From Thermococcus onnurineus NA1 (GTDB taxonomy: Archaea > Methanobacteriota_B > Thermococci > Thermococcales > Thermococcaceae): a DNA stretch of 64,000 nucleotides. The position numbers and the translations under genes are program-made. Below, in pieces: positions 1 through 9,285 of this stretch. The stretch spans positions 1 to 64,000 of the forward strand of contig NC_011529.1 in assembly GCF_000018365.1 (NCBI RefSeq), written 5' to 3'. The notes below the pieces were generated by a model, which made no database searches, was not told the DNA's origin, and saw only the letters and a list, made by a program, of their open reading frames with translations. The stretch's first letter is position 1; the number at the start of each line of letters is the position of its first letter.

Positions 1-3000
1 ATGATCCTCGACGTCGATTACATCACAGAGGACGGAAAGCCTGTCATCAGGATCTTCAAGAAGGAGAAGGGTGAGTTCAAGATTGAATACGACAGAGACT
101 TCGAGCCTTACATCTATGCACTCCTCAAGGACGATTCTGCCATCGAGGAAGTGAAGAAGATAACCGCGGAGCGCCATGGAAAGGTTGTCAAGGTCAAGCG
201 TGCCGAGAAGGTGAATAAGAAGTTCCTCGGCCGACCGGTTGAGGTATGGAAGCTCTACTTCGAGCACCCGCAGGACGTGCCCGCAATCCGCGACAAGATA
301 AGGGCTCACCCGGGGGTTATCGACATTTACGAGTACGACATACCCTTCGCCAAGCGCTACCTCATAGACAAGGGCCTCGTCCCCATGGAGGGCGATGAAG
401 AACTGAAGATGCTCGCCTTTGACATCGAGACGCTCTACCACGAGGGCGAGGAGTTCGGAACCGGGCCCATACTCATGATAAGCTACGCGGATGAGAACGA
501 GGCGAGGGTTATAACCTGGAAAAAGATAGACCTGCCCTACGTTGACGTCGTCTCAACCGAGAAGGAGATGATAAAGCGCTTTTTGAGGGTTGTTAAGGAG
601 AAGGATCCTGATGTTCTCATTACCTACAACGGCGACAACTTTGACTTTGCTTACCTCAAAAAACGTTGCGAAAAGCTTGGGATAAGCTTTACCCTCGGGC
701 GGGACGGAAGCGAGCCGAAGATACACCGCATGGGCGACCGCTTCGCCGTGGAGGTTAAGGGGAGGATTCATTTTGATCTCTATCCGGTCATAAGGCGTAC
801 CATCAACCTGCCGACCTACACCCTTGAGGTTGTTTATGAGGCGGTCTTTGGCAAACCCAAGGAGAAGGTATACGCGGAGGAGATAACCCTTGCCTGGGAG
901 AGCGGCGAGGGGCTTGAGCGCGTTGCGCGCTACTCTATGGAAGATGCAAAGGCAACCTATGAGCTCGGAAGAGAGTTCTTCCCGATGGAGGCCCAGCTTT
1001 CGAGGCTGATAGGCCAGAGCCTCTGGGACGTGTCGCGTTCCAGCACCGGCAACCTCGTGGAGTGGTTTCTCCTGCGGAAGGCCTACGAGAGGAACGAACT
1101 TGCCCCCAACAAGCCAGACGAGGGGGAGTTAGCGAGGAGAAGGAACAGTTACGCCGGCGGCTACGTTAAGGAACCAGAACGGGGATTATGGGACAATATT
1201 GTGTATTTAGATTTTCGCTCTCTTTACCCCTCGATCATAATCACCCACAACGTCTCGCCGGATACTCTCAACAGAGAGGGCTGCAAGGAATATGACGTCG
1301 CCCCTCAGGTCGGTCACAAGTTCTGCAAGGACTTCCCCGGCTTCATTCCGAGCCTTCTCGGGAACCTGCTCGAAGAGAGGCAGAAGATAAAGAGGAAGAT
1401 GAAGGCTACAATAGATCCCCTGGAGAAGAAGCTCCTCGACTACAGGCAGCGGGCAATAAAAATCTTAGCGAATAGCATTCTACCCGATGAATGGGTTCCT
1501 TTGCTCATTGATGGAAGGCTCAAACTGACGAGAATCGGCGATTTTGTTGATAATGCGATGGATGAGGGGAACCCCCTAAAGAGCAATGAAACCGAGGTTC
1601 TCGAAGTTTTGGGGATAAATGCCATTTCCTTCAACAGAAAGACAAAGATATCCGAGGTAAGGCCCGTCAGAGCCCTTATACGGCACCGCTATCGCGGAAA
1701 AGTGTACAGCATAAAACTCTCCTCCGGCAGGAAAATCAAGGTCACGGAGGGGCACAGTCTTTTCACAGTCAAAAATGGGGAACTTGTGGAAGTTACCGGC
1801 GGGAAAGTAAAACCTGGGGACTTCATAGCAGTTCCAAGGAGGATTAACCTCCCGGAAAGGCATGAGAGGATAAACCTTGCCGATGTTCTCCTCAACCTTC
1901 CTGAGGAGGAAACCGCCGACGTCGTCTTAACTATACCCACCAAGGGGCGCAAGAACTTCTTTAGGGGCATGCTGAGAACCCTCCGCTGGATTTTTGAGGG
2001 AGAGAAAAGACCCAGAACGGCCCGAAGATACCTCGAACACCTCCAAAAGCTGGGCTATGTCAGACTCAAAAAAATCGGCTACGAAGTTCTTGATGAGAAA
2101 GCTTTAAGGAAATACAGGGCGCTCTACGAGGTTCTTGCTGAAAAGGTTAGGTACAACGGCAACAAGAGGGAATACCTGGTTGCCTTTAACGACCTCAGGG
2201 ATAAGATAGAGTTTATGCCGGAGGAAGAGCTTAGGGAGTGGAAGATTGGAACCCTCAACGGCTTTAGGATGGAGCCTTTCATTGAAGTCAACGAAGACCT
2301 TGCAAAGCTTCTCGGTTATTACGTCAGCGAGGGTTATGCAGGAAAGCAGAGGAACCAGAAGAACGGGTGGAGCTATTCGGTCAAGCTTTACAACAATGAC
2401 CAGAAGGTTCTCGATGACATGGAAAGGCTTGCATCGAAATTCTTCGGAAAGGTGAGACGCGGAAAGAACTACGTGGAGATGCCCAAGAAAATGGCCTACG
2501 TGCTCTTCAAGAGCCTATGTGGTACGCTGGCGGAGAACAAACGAGTTCCTGAGGTTATATTCACATCCCCCGAAAACGTGCGCTGGGCCTTTTTAGAGGG
2601 GTACTTCATAGGGGACGGCGACCTCCATCCGAGCAAGAGGGTTAGGCTTTCCACAAAAAGCGAGACCTTAGTCAACGGTTTGATAATCCTCCTCAACTCC
2701 CTTGGCATCTCGGCCGTTAAGATAAGGTTTGAGAGCGGGGTGTACAGAGTTCTAGTTAACGAAGAACTATCGTTCCTTGGCAACAGCAAGAAGAAGAACG
2801 CCTATTACTCTCACGTAATTCCAAAGGAGATACTCGAAGACGTCTTCGAAAAGAGGTTTCAGAAAAACGTGAGCCCCAAAAAGCTTAGAGAGAAGATTAA
2901 GAGGGGCGAACTTAACCAGGAGAAGGCCAAGAGAATTTCCTGGCTTCTCGAGGGAGACATTGTGCTTGACAGAGTTGAAGAAGTCGAAGTTGAGGACTAC

Positions 3001-3927
3001 AACGGCTACGTCTACGATCTAAGCGTTGAGGAGAATGAAAACTTCCTGGCAGGATTTGGAATGATATACGCTCACAACAGCTATTACGGGTACTACGGCT
3101 ATCCCAGGGCAAGGTGGTACTGCAAGGAGTGCGCTGAGAGCGTTACCGCCTGGGGCAGGGAATACATTGAGATGACGATAAGGGAAATTGAGGAGAAATA
3201 TGGCTTTAAAGTGCTGTATGCGGACACCGATGGCTTTTATGCTACAATACCGGGAGCGGACGCTGAAACTGTCAAAAAGAAGGCTAAAGAGTTCCTTAAA
3301 TACATAAATGCCAAGCTGCCTGGATTACTTGAGCTTGAGTACGAGGGCTTCTACAAGCGCGGCTTCTTCGTCACCAAAAAGAAGTACGCTGTTATCGACG
3401 AGGAGGGCAAGATCGTAACTCGTGGGCTGGAGATAGTCAGGCGTGATTGGAGTGATATAGCTAAAGAAACACAGGCTAGGGTTCTTGAGGCTCTCCTGAA
3501 GGACGGTAATGTAGAGAAGGCCGTTAAGATAGTCAAGGAGATAACCGAGAAGCTGAGCAAGTACGAAATCCCGCCGGAGAAGCTCGTCATCCACGAGCAG
3601 ATAACCCGCGAGCTGAAGGACTACAAAGCAACGGGCCCGCACGTAGCGATAGCAAAGCGTTTGGCGGCGAGGGGAATAAAAGTTCGCCCCGGCACGATAA
3701 TCAGCTACATCGTCCTTAAGGGAAGTGGAAGGATAGGTGACAGGGCGATACCCTTCGACGAGTTCGACCCAACGAAGCACAAGTACGACGCTGACTACTA
3801 CATCGAGAACCAGGTTCTCCCGGCTGTGATGAGGATTTTGGAGGCGTTTGGGTATAAGAAAGAGGATTTAAGATACCAGAAGACGAGGCAGGTTGGATTG
3901 GGGGCTTGGTTGAAGCCGAAGAAATGA
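1..3927 (+). CDS. polB: Family B DNA polymerase with intein
   Basis: Replicative/repair DNA polymerase with 3'-5' proofreading, translated as a 1308-residue precursor; removal of residues 492-1026 leaves a 773-residue enzyme, the usual length for Thermococcus. Visible exonuclease residues are D141 and E143 (Exo I), the YNGDNFDF motif (Exo II) and YSMED (Exo III). Polymerase motif [11 protein letters not shown] has D404; motif C YADTDG has D1075 and D1077, which become D540 and D542 after splicing. The N-terminal uracil-sensing domain and a normal C-terminal thumb are present. The sequence strongly resembles 9N-type and KOD polymerases. The ATG is the first base of the window, so the promoter cannot be seen. 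Motifs A and C are uninterrupted, so the other two known Thermococcales intein sites are empty. Confidence 0.97.
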   Translation: MILDVDYITEDGKPVIRIFKKEKGEFKIEYDRDFEPYIYALLKDDSAIEEVKKITAERHGKVVKVKRAEKVNKKFLGRPVEVWKLYFEHPQDVPAIRDKIRAHPGVIDIYEYDIPFAKRYLIDKGLVPMEGDEELKMLAFDIETLYHEGEEFGTGPILMISYADENEARVITWKKIDLPYVDVVSTEKEMIKRFLRVVKEKDPDVLITYNGDNFDFAYLKKRCEKLGISFTLGRDGSEPKIHRMGDRFAVEVKGRIHFDLYPVIRRTINLPTYTLEVVYEAVFGKPKEKVYAEEITLAWESGEGLERVARYSMEDAKATYELGREFFPMEAQLSRLIGQSLWDVSRSSTGNLVEWFLLRKAYERNELAPNKPDEGELARRRNSYAGGYVKEPERGLWDNIVYLDFRSLYPSIIITHNVSPDTLNREGCKEYDVAPQVGHKFCKDFPGFIPSLLGNLLEERQKIKRKMKATIDPLEKKLLDYRQRAIKILANSILPDEWVPLLIDGRLKLTRIGDFVDNAMDEGNPLKSNETEVLEVLGINAISFNRKTKISEVRPVRALIRHRYRGKVYSIKLSSGRKIKVTEGHSLFTVKNGELVEVTGGKVKPGDFIAVPRRINLPERHERINLADVLLNLPEEETADVVLTIPTKGRKNFFRGMLRTLRWIFEGEKRPRTARRYLEHLQKLGYVRLKKIGYEVLDEKALRKYRALYEVLAEKVRYNGNKREYLVAFNDLRDKIEFMPEEELREWKIGTLNGFRMEPFIEVNEDLAKLLGYYVSEGYAGKQRNQKNGWSYSVKLYNNDQKVLDDMERLASKFFGKVRRGKNYVEMPKKMAYVLFKSLCGTLAENKRVPEVIFTSPENVRWAFLEGYFIGDGDLHPSKRVRLSTKSETLVNGLIILLNSLGISAVKIRFESGVYRVLVNEELSFLGNSKKKNAYYSHVIPKEILEDVFEKRFQKNVSPKKLREKIKRGELNQEKAKRISWLLEGDIVLDRVEEVEVEDYNGYVYDLSVEENENFLAGFGMIYAHNSYYGYYGYPRARWYCKECAESVTAWGREYIEMTIREIEEKYGFKVLYADTDGFYATIPGADAETVKKKAKEFLKYINAKLPGLLELEYEGFYKRGFFVTKKKYAVIDEEGKIVTRGLEIVRRDWSDIAKETQARVLEALLKDGNVEKAVKIVKEITEKLSKYEIPPEKLVIHEQITRELKDYKATGPHVAIAKRLAARGIKVRPGTIISYIVLKGSGRIGDRAIPFDEFDPTKHKYDADYYIENQVLPAVMRILEAFGYKKEDLRYQKTRQVGLGAWLKPKK
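1474..3078 (+). mobile_element. PolB intein (pol-b site) with LAGLIDADG homing endonuclease
   Basis: In-frame 535-residue intein between N491 and the +1 Ser1027 of the polymerase precursor, at KILAN/S-YYGY. The first residue is Ser492 (SILPDEW) and the last residues are His1025-Asn1026 (block G, YAHN), so all splicing residues are present. Two LAGLIDADG motifs are visible: [12 protein letters not shown] at about 770-781 and [12 protein letters not shown] at about 864-875, each with an acidic catalytic residue. The same position is occupied by PI-PspI of Deep Vent polymerase and by the Tli and Tko inteins, so this is a member of a known allele family. The endonuclease looks intact; activity is inferred. 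Confidence 0.93.
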
Positions 3928-4070
3928 GTTCTGAGATTCGTGTTTCCTGTCTATTATTTCAACCGAATGGCCCTTTCTTCCTTTGCCCTGTTTCTCCAGC
4001 TCTTTGACTTTCGTGATGTTTTCACGGTATCAACCCAAATGCGTTGATTTGGTGGGTAAGACTGTTAAAA
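3928..4070. other. Intergenic gap with two overlapping inverted repeats
   Basis: Non-coding convergent gap between polB and the HAD gene. It contains ATCAAC/GTTGAT (4029-4048) and CCAAAT/ATTTGG (4035-4052), which share bases and cannot both form at once. Nothing else is recognised; it may be a 3'-end processing or termination region. Confidence 0.35.
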
Positions 4071-4078
4071 AAGCCAAT

Positions 4079-4774
4079 TTAACCTTCTAACTCCCCCAGC
4101 ACCTCCAGAATTCCCTCAACGCTCGGCACTTCAAAGCCCCTCTCGTGGATTCTCTTCACTTCCTCGGCCTCGGGATTAATCCAGACCGCCCACATCCCCA
4201 TTTTAAGCGCTCCCTCGAAGTCTTCTGCATAGGTGTCGCCAATGTGGATGGCCTCACCTGGCTCAACGCCGAACGCTTTAAGCGGCTTTTCGAACATCTC
4301 GGGCATTGGCTTGTAAGCGAAGACCTCGTCCGCAAAGAAGGTCCTGTCCACGAACTCCATCAGTCCGAAGCGCTCAAGCAGGAGCCTTGTGTAAGAGCCC
4401 GGCCAGAACATCACGTTGCCAGTAACGGTGACCTTCAGGCCCTTTCTCTTGACGCTCTCAAGCGCCTCTCTTGCCCCCGGCAGGACGATTTCATCGCTGA
4501 CCTTAAGAACAGCCCTCGCGGCGGCCCTCCTTACGACCTCGATCTCAGTTCCGAGCAACTCTGCGAGCATCTTCTGACTCTCCTCCAGAGCCTGGGTGGG
4601 ATCTCCAGCAGTTTCTGCCCTCATGCGCTTTATCCTCTCCCTTGTGAACATCATGCCCTCGACGACGTCTATGATGCACGCTCCCATGAGCTTGGACAGC
4701 TCAACGGCCATGGCGTCGAGCATAATGTTAATGTCTAGAAGGGTGTTCCAGACATCGAATGAGGCGAGCTTCAT
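4079..4774 (-). CDS. HAD-superfamily hydrolase
   Basis: Probable phosphatase or dehalogenase-like hydrolase of 231 residues. Motif I is FDVWNT with nucleophile D7; Trp replaces the second Asp of the classic DxD, which is seen in haloacid-dehalogenase-like branches. A C1-type cap follows (about 15-95), then a T-x-N motif II region (VTGN), a motif III Lys and motif IV GDTYAEDFEGA, typical of phosphoglycolate phosphatase-like enzymes. The start is the ATG at 4774 because GGTGA lies five bases upstream and a TATA-like GAATTTTTATTCC sits at 4803-4812; a GTG three codons upstream is less likely. The substrate cannot be told from sequence. Confidence 0.85.
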   Translation of the reverse strand: MKLASFDVWNTLLDINIMLDAMAVELSKLMGACIIDVVEGMMFTRERIKRMRAETAGDPTQALEESQKMLAELLGTEIEVVRRAAARAVLKVSDEIVLPGAREALESVKRKGLKVTVTGNVMFWPGSYTRLLLERFGLMEFVDRTFFADEVFAYKPMPEMFEKPLKAFGVEPGEAIHIGDTYAEDFEGALKMGMWAVWINPEAEEVKRIHERGFEVPSVEGILEVLGELEG

Positions 4775-4814
4775 GCGTATCACCTAGGAGAGTTGGGGGA
4801 GGTGGAATAAAAAT

Positions 4815-5831
4815 TCAACGGTTCATGCCTGAGATAATGAAAAGCCCTTCCATAAGCCCCGCTTCCCTAAGAATGGCCTTGAGGTTTCTGAAGCGGGAGC
4901 GCATGACAAAAAGCTCGTAAAAGCCTTCCAGATTGCCCCAGTGTCCGTAGGCCGAAAGAGCCAGGTACATGACCTCTTTGGGCTTTAGCTTCCTGCACAG
5001 GCTCTCGTTTAGGGTCCTTAATGCCGGTCTGATTCTCTCCAGAAGTCCCTCTCGCTCTATGAGGTGGAGCATTAAATCTTCAACAGTAGGCTTCTTCCAC
5101 TCGATTAGCTTGTCCTCAAAGGGAAGGCCTATGATTAGAGGTATTACCTCTGTCTTCCCAACTCTAAAACCTGTGGCCGTTTTTTCAGGACGGAACCGGG
5201 AGAGCTTCCCGGTTATTGAGGCCATCGCACTCTCTCTGTCGTCATCGACATCTATGGCGACTCCTATTTTGTCAACACTTAATTCAAAGACTTCCATTGC
5301 TCTGATAAAGTTGCCTAGGTTTCGGATGACTCCTGAATTGCCCTCACTTGGGATTACCGCTAAGAAGCCATTCTCATTTCTCAGCAGCTCGAAATTCTCG
5401 CGCTCAAAGACTCCCTCAATGAATTTTAGATTCGCTGGAACTTCTCTGCTCTCTTTGAACTTGAAGAGCTTCTTGAAGACCGCCTTAAAGAACTTAGCAT
5501 CAGTCTTACCCTCGACGAAAAGGACGCTCGCCCGGGAGGGTTCACCAGTAAAGCCACCCCGGAGATCGAAGTCAAGGTATTTTCTCAGCTCATAGGCCTC
5601 CTTGGTTGTTAGGGTCCTTCCAGTGTCGGAGTAGATAAGGAAATGTCCCTCGCCTCTGAACTTACCAAGTATGAGGTCTATGAGCTCGAGGCTCGCTGTT
5701 ATCACCGTTTCCTCCCCGGTGAGCGATCTAACAATCCTAACTAACTCTCTCCGATTTTTTCCGCATTCGGGAAAAATCAGTGTGTTATTATCTGCAAAGG
5801 CCTCAAATCTCTTTCCAGTGATGATCCTCAT
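4815..5831 (-). CDS. TOPRIM-domain protein of unknown function
   Basis: 338-residue cytoplasmic protein. The segment VLFVEGKTDAKFF (about 103-115, Glu107) followed by AIDVDDD (192-198, Asp194 and Asp196) has the conserved Glu and DxD pattern of a TOPRIM metal-binding fold, as in OLD-type nucleases and DUF3226/DUF4435 proteins. No ATPase domain is fused. The C-terminal 100 residues are helical and unassigned. It begins immediately after the stop of the upstream membrane-protein gene (0-base gap, with GGTGA inside the upstream stop region), so the two are almost certainly co-translated. A nuclease or nucleotide-handling role is inferred from the fold only. Confidence 0.7.
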   Translation of the reverse strand: MRIITGKRFEAFADNNTLIFPECGKNRRELVRIVRSLTGEETVITASLELIDLILGKFRGEGHFLIYSDTGRTLTTKEAYELRKYLDFDLRGGFTGEPSRASVLFVEGKTDAKFFKAVFKKLFKFKESREVPANLKFIEGVFERENFELLRNENGFLAVIPSEGNSGVIRNLGNFIRAMEVFELSVDKIGVAIDVDDDRESAMASITGKLSRFRPEKTATGFRVGKTEVIPLIIGLPFEDKLIEWKKPTVEDLMLHLIEREGLLERIRPALRTLNESLCRKLKPKEVMYLALSAYGHWGNLEGFYELFVMRSRFRNLKAILREAGLMEGLFIISGMNR

Positions 5832-6371
5832 TCACTTCACCATGTCAACAGTTATCGCTCCGATGACGGCAAATGTGCTTATAAGTATGGTCGCGTTGAG
5901 GTACTGCTCCGTCGTAAAGTCGGCTATCCCGTTGATGCCGTAGAGGTATATTAACCCGGAGGAAATCAGATACGCTATCAAGGTCACGGTGAGAAGTCTT
6001 TTTGGGACATGGAAGAGCTCCTCTTTTTTGAGGTTGCCTATCTGGGACTTCGCAATGAAGAGGTATGCAATGGCCAGGGTCATGAGAAGGATTACCAGGG
6101 AGCGCTCTACGGATATGTCTTTGGCGATTTCCCAAAGTTCGCCGGTGAAGAGGAATGGAAGGGCGAAGGTTACCGCACCGATGATCTCCTGGGCTATGTC
6201 GTCCCACCCGAGCCGGTCGGGTGCCTTCTTTTCCTCAACCTCCCTGCGAAGCTCCTTAAGGCTGGTATATATCTCGTCGAGCTTATCTTCCATTTCCTTT
6301 CCCCTTTCGTCCGCTGGTGGGTGCTCAGGTTCGGGGTTCATCATCCCGTCAGCATTGGATTCACTCATCAT
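5832..6371 (-). CDS. Integral membrane protein, DUF2391-like, with coiled-coil N-terminus
   Basis: 179 residues. About 1-60 are polar, with a heptad-like helix (EDKLDEIYTSLKELRREVEE), followed by roughly four hydrophobic segments starting near 70, 95, 130 and 155. This fits the poorly characterised TIGR02587/DUF2391 integral membrane family from memory. A frame open further upstream would overlap the divergent S-layer-like gene and its promoter, so the ATG-ATG at 6371 is chosen; a TATA element about 25 bases upstream suggests an almost leaderless mRNA. It is directly followed by the TOPRIM gene, so a membrane-anchored complex is possible but unproven. Confidence 0.65.
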   Translation of the reverse strand: MMSESNADGMMNPEPEHPPADERGKEMEDKLDEIYTSLKELRREVEEKKAPDRLGWDDIAQEIIGAVTFALPFLFTGELWEIAKDISVERSLVILLMTLAIAYLFIAKSQIGNLKKEELFHVPKRLLTVTLIAYLISSGLIYLYGINGIADFTTEQYLNATILISTFAVIGAITVDMVK

Positions 6372-6390
6372 CGCAGAAGGGATTTCCCCA

Positions 6391-6432
6391 GGAAAAGTTA
6401 TAAAGGTTGGGATGCACCTTAATTCGGTGATA
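6391..6432. promoter_or_regulatory. Divergent promoter with a near-symmetric TATA box
   Basis: GGAAAAGTTATAAAGG gives a good BRE plus TATA in the plus direction (start at 6437, RBS GGTGAT at 6426-6431). The complement, CCTTTATAACT, can serve the minus-strand membrane-protein gene starting at 6371. One TATA element could therefore drive both genes; the plus orientation has the better BRE. Confidence 0.55.
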
Positions 6433-6436
6433 AACG

Positions 6437-7906
6437 ATGAAAAAGGCTTTGGCCCTGTTTGTGAGCCTGACAATTCTGGGCTTGCTCCTTACGCCGATTA
6501 ATGCAGCTATTACTGGCATTAATTCTGCCAATACCGTGATAGTTCTACCAACCACCAAGATAGTTAACGGCGTGCCCCTTCACATAGGTGAGGACGCGAT
6601 AACCGGCTCAAGACTCGGAGCTTTTCTGGTTCTCAGGGGGATTTCTCAGGGAACTTACACTACCACCGTTTCTGTACCCGTTGAGTACCACAGTGTGGTT
6701 ATTCCTGATGAAAACCAGATATACAAACTCAATCCAATCGACATGCCCGACGTCGGAGTGAACGTTAGCGACGTACCCGTGGGACACGCTGTAGTTGTTC
6801 AGGTTGACTTCTCCCGCGTTGGGTTTAACTCCACTAACGGGATGGCTGAGTTCCTCGACAGAAGCGTAGAGATAATCTTCAACGAGAACACAACGCCCCT
6901 TGATATAGGCGGCGATTATAAGGTTGTCTCGGCGACTGTTGATGGGAAGGACACCATGTACTTCTACGCGTACTTGGAGGCCGACTCTGAATCTAGCTCG
7001 CTTGGCGATTCCATAGTCGTCGGTGGCTGGAAGATAAAGCTGCTCGACATAAACCTCGATGTCTCCAAGATGCTCATCGAGCTGACCTATCCCAGCGGCC
7101 TCATCAAAACCAAGACCATGAGCGAGGACAAGTACTACGTCATGTACGTCGACACCAACGGTGCCGAGGACTTTGAGGAGTACGACACCTATCCCTCTGC
7201 AAGAATAAACGAACTTCTCGAAACTGGGGCGAAGAACGTCTTCCTTTTCACCCCCACGGACTTCTTCGTTGGCATAAACAACGCCCAGATGGTCACCTAC
7301 GACTACTGGTACTACGAGAAAGTGAAGCAGTACTCGGACGGTGATGTCTATAAAGGCCAGTGGATCTGGGACATAGACCCCGATAACGGGCTCTACACCC
7401 TCTACCTCCACGTGAACGAGAGCCTCGAGAGCTTTCCAAGGGTGTTCATAGGGTCGGGAGACGCCCTAGAGCTCCCGACTGGTTGGGGTCTTGAGATTAT
7501 GGCGGTCTTCCAGAGGGACGAGAACGGAGGGATAGTTGGAGTTGAAGGCTACCGCTTCGTCCGCGTTGCCACGGTTACGAGAACCGTCTCGGTTATCGCT
7601 CCGAAAGTCGAGGCTACAGACGATGTTTACGACTTCATCATCGAGGATACCGACCTGACGAGCCTTCCATCGGACAAGAACGTTATAATCATAGGTGGGT
7701 GGGTCAGCAACAAAGCCTGGGAGCTCCTCGGGCAGGTCTATGGAACGAACACAGTGGATGCCATTAAGGCCGAGGTAGAGCAGAAAGGATACGTGATAAA
7801 AGAGCTGGACAACCCGAACAACCCGCAGTACAAGGTAATCATACTCGCAGGAAAGACCTATGAAGAGACAAGGCTCGCTGTAGAGAAGTTTATGGAAGAA
7901 ATGTGA
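6437..7906 (+). CDS. Secreted S-layer family protein
   Basis: 489 residues with a clear Sec signal peptide (MKKALALFVSLTILGLLLTP, cleavage near A23) and a largely beta-rich extracellular body with several NxS/T sequons. The C-terminal part (about 405-489) has the pattern VIIIGGWVSNKAWELLG, then YKVIILAGKTYEETR, typical of the archaeal S-layer C-terminal domain of Methanocaldococcus and Thermococcales surface proteins. It lacks a C-terminal membrane anchor or CGP-CTERM tail, so attachment may be non-covalent. It is shorter than the main Thermococcus S-layer protein and may be a paralogue. RBS GGTGAT lies 5 bases before ATG. Confidence 0.8.
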   Translation: MKKALALFVSLTILGLLLTPINAAITGINSANTVIVLPTTKIVNGVPLHIGEDAITGSRLGAFLVLRGISQGTYTTTVSVPVEYHSVVIPDENQIYKLNPIDMPDVGVNVSDVPVGHAVVVQVDFSRVGFNSTNGMAEFLDRSVEIIFNENTTPLDIGGDYKVVSATVDGKDTMYFYAYLEADSESSSLGDSIVVGGWKIKLLDINLDVSKMLIELTYPSGLIKTKTMSEDKYYVMYVDTNGAEDFEEYDTYPSARINELLETGAKNVFLFTPTDFFVGINNAQMVTYDYWYYEKVKQYSDGDVYKGQWIWDIDPDNGLYTLYLHVNESLESFPRVFIGSGDALELPTGWGLEIMAVFQRDENGGIVGVEGYRFVRVATVTRTVSVIAPKVEATDDVYDFIIEDTDLTSLPSDKNVIIIGGWVSNKAWELLGQVYGTNTVDAIKAEVEQKGYVIKELDNPNNPQYKVIILAGKTYEETRLAVEKFMEEM

Positions 7907-7940
7907 AAGCTTATTTTATCCCGTTTTTCTAATTTTACTC
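7907..7940 (+). terminator. T-rich terminator after the S-layer-like gene
   Basis: Directly after the stop there are several T-runs (TTATTTTATCCCG, TTTTTCTAATTTTA) with no stable hairpin, the usual archaeal intrinsic termination signal. Confidence 0.5.
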
Positions 7941-8035
7941 ACTCTTATTTAAGCTAGGGAATGCTCGTATTTCTTGATTTAATCGGTGAGTAATGCCTTT
8001 TTTTATTAATAAATTTTTTGGCATGGCGTGGGGTA

Positions 8036-8068
8036 GGTTTATATACTCAAACCCTCGTCTAAACGTTC
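8036..8068 (+). promoter_or_regulatory. Promoter of MFS gene, apparently leaderless
   Basis: TATA element GGTTTATATACTC is centred near 8042, about 25 bases before the ATG at 8069, with no RBS, so a leaderless transcript is likely. TCTAAACGTTCA overlaps the expected start site. Confidence 0.5.
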
Positions 8069-9247
8069 ATGTCACTGCAGAATTACAGGGACTTCAGCAG
8101 GGATGCATGGTTGCTCGTGGCCTACTCGTTTATATCCTGGCTAGGCGGCAACATAGCATGGTTCATATTCCCGTTCTATCTAAAATCCCTCGGCTTTGAC
8201 TACACAAACATTGGGATAGTCTTCTCGCTCTCGACCCTGGCTCAGGCGAGCGTTCTCCTCTTCTCGGGCCCTCTCGGCACGAGGATAGGCTACAAGAGGG
8301 CCGTTCTTCTTGGAGTCTCACTGATGTTCTTGGGCAGGCTCATCCAGGTTCTATATCCGACCATAGTCATGCTCACCCTGGGCGGTGTGCTCATTGGAAT
8401 AGGCCTCGCCTTTGAGAGCCCCTCCTACATGGCCCTGCTGAGCGGTGAAGTTAGCGACGAGAAGAGGCACTACCTCTTCAGTCTCTCCTCCGCGATGGGA
8501 ACGATAGGTTCCGCAGTGGGCCTCCTTTTAGCTGGCTTCCTGCCAAGGTACTTAGGCTACCGCGAGGTCTTTGCGCTGGTTCTCCTTATAATCCCGATTA
8601 GATTCGTCCTCGTGCTCTTCGTGAAGTCCGTTCTGGCAAACACGGAGAAGAGACTCAACCTCAATAAGAAACTGCTCCTGAGAATCGGTCGCTTCGCTCT
8701 TCCAAGCGCCCTCATTGGTCTCGGTGCCGGTGTTACGATACCATACATGGGCCTCTACTTCAACCAGCGCTTCGGCACGAGCCTGGAAAGCATAGGCTGG
8801 CTCTTCGCCCTTCAGCAGTTCATAATGGGCCTTGGCATGTTTATCCTCCCGATGATAGCGGACAGGCTCGGCAGTGTCAAGACCGTAGTCTCTTTCAACG
8901 GAAGTGCCAGTTTCCTGATAGCTGCGATGCCATTCTCCCCGACTTTCATGGTGGCGGCCTTCATCTACACCGTTAGAACTATTCTCATGAACATAGTCAA
9001 CCCCATATGGAACTCCTTCATGATGAGTTCCTTCTCCAAGGAGGAGCGTTCGACTGTAATGGCCTTGAACAACCTCTCCTGGACGGCCACCTTCGGAATA
9101 GGTCAGTACATAGGCGGCAGGCTTTTCGATTTCTCTCTCACCTGGCCGTTCCTTATAACGGCATTCCTTTACGCAATCTCTATGCTTGTCTTCTGGGGTT
9201 TCTTCCGGGACGCGGAGACAAAAGGTTATAAGTCCCCATCGGCCTAA
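8069..9247 (+). CDS. MFS transporter
   Basis: 392-residue polytopic membrane protein with about 12 hydrophobic helices in two halves. The loop after helix 2 (GPLGTRIGYKRAVLLG) is an MFS signature-A variant, and the equivalent loop in the second half is MIADRLGSVKTVV. The substrate is unknown; the sequence resembles archaeal drug- or metabolite-efflux paralogues. It has its own leaderless promoter. The next gene starts 38 bases downstream, so the two may be co-transcribed. Two other MFS proteins occur in this window and are not close copies. Confidence 0.85.
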   Translation: MSLQNYRDFSRDAWLLVAYSFISWLGGNIAWFIFPFYLKSLGFDYTNIGIVFSLSTLAQASVLLFSGPLGTRIGYKRAVLLGVSLMFLGRLIQVLYPTIVMLTLGGVLIGIGLAFESPSYMALLSGEVSDEKRHYLFSLSSAMGTIGSAVGLLLAGFLPRYLGYREVFALVLLIIPIRFVLVLFVKSVLANTEKRLNLNKKLLLRIGRFALPSALIGLGAGVTIPYMGLYFNQRFGTSLESIGWLFALQQFIMGLGMFILPMIADRLGSVKTVVSFNGSASFLIAAMPFSPTFMVAAFIYTVRTILMNIVNPIWNSFMMSSFSKEERSTVMALNNLSWTATFGIGQYIGGRLFDFSLTWPFLITAFLYAISMLVFWGFFRDAETKGYKSPSA

Positions 9248-9285
9248 AGTGACTTCAGTGAGAGAACTTCTGGAGAGTGTGAGCC

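Noticed and set aside
1201-1240. Possible second intein at motif A of PolB
   Set aside because: [10 protein letters not shown] is uninterrupted; motif C YADTDG also is uninterrupted.
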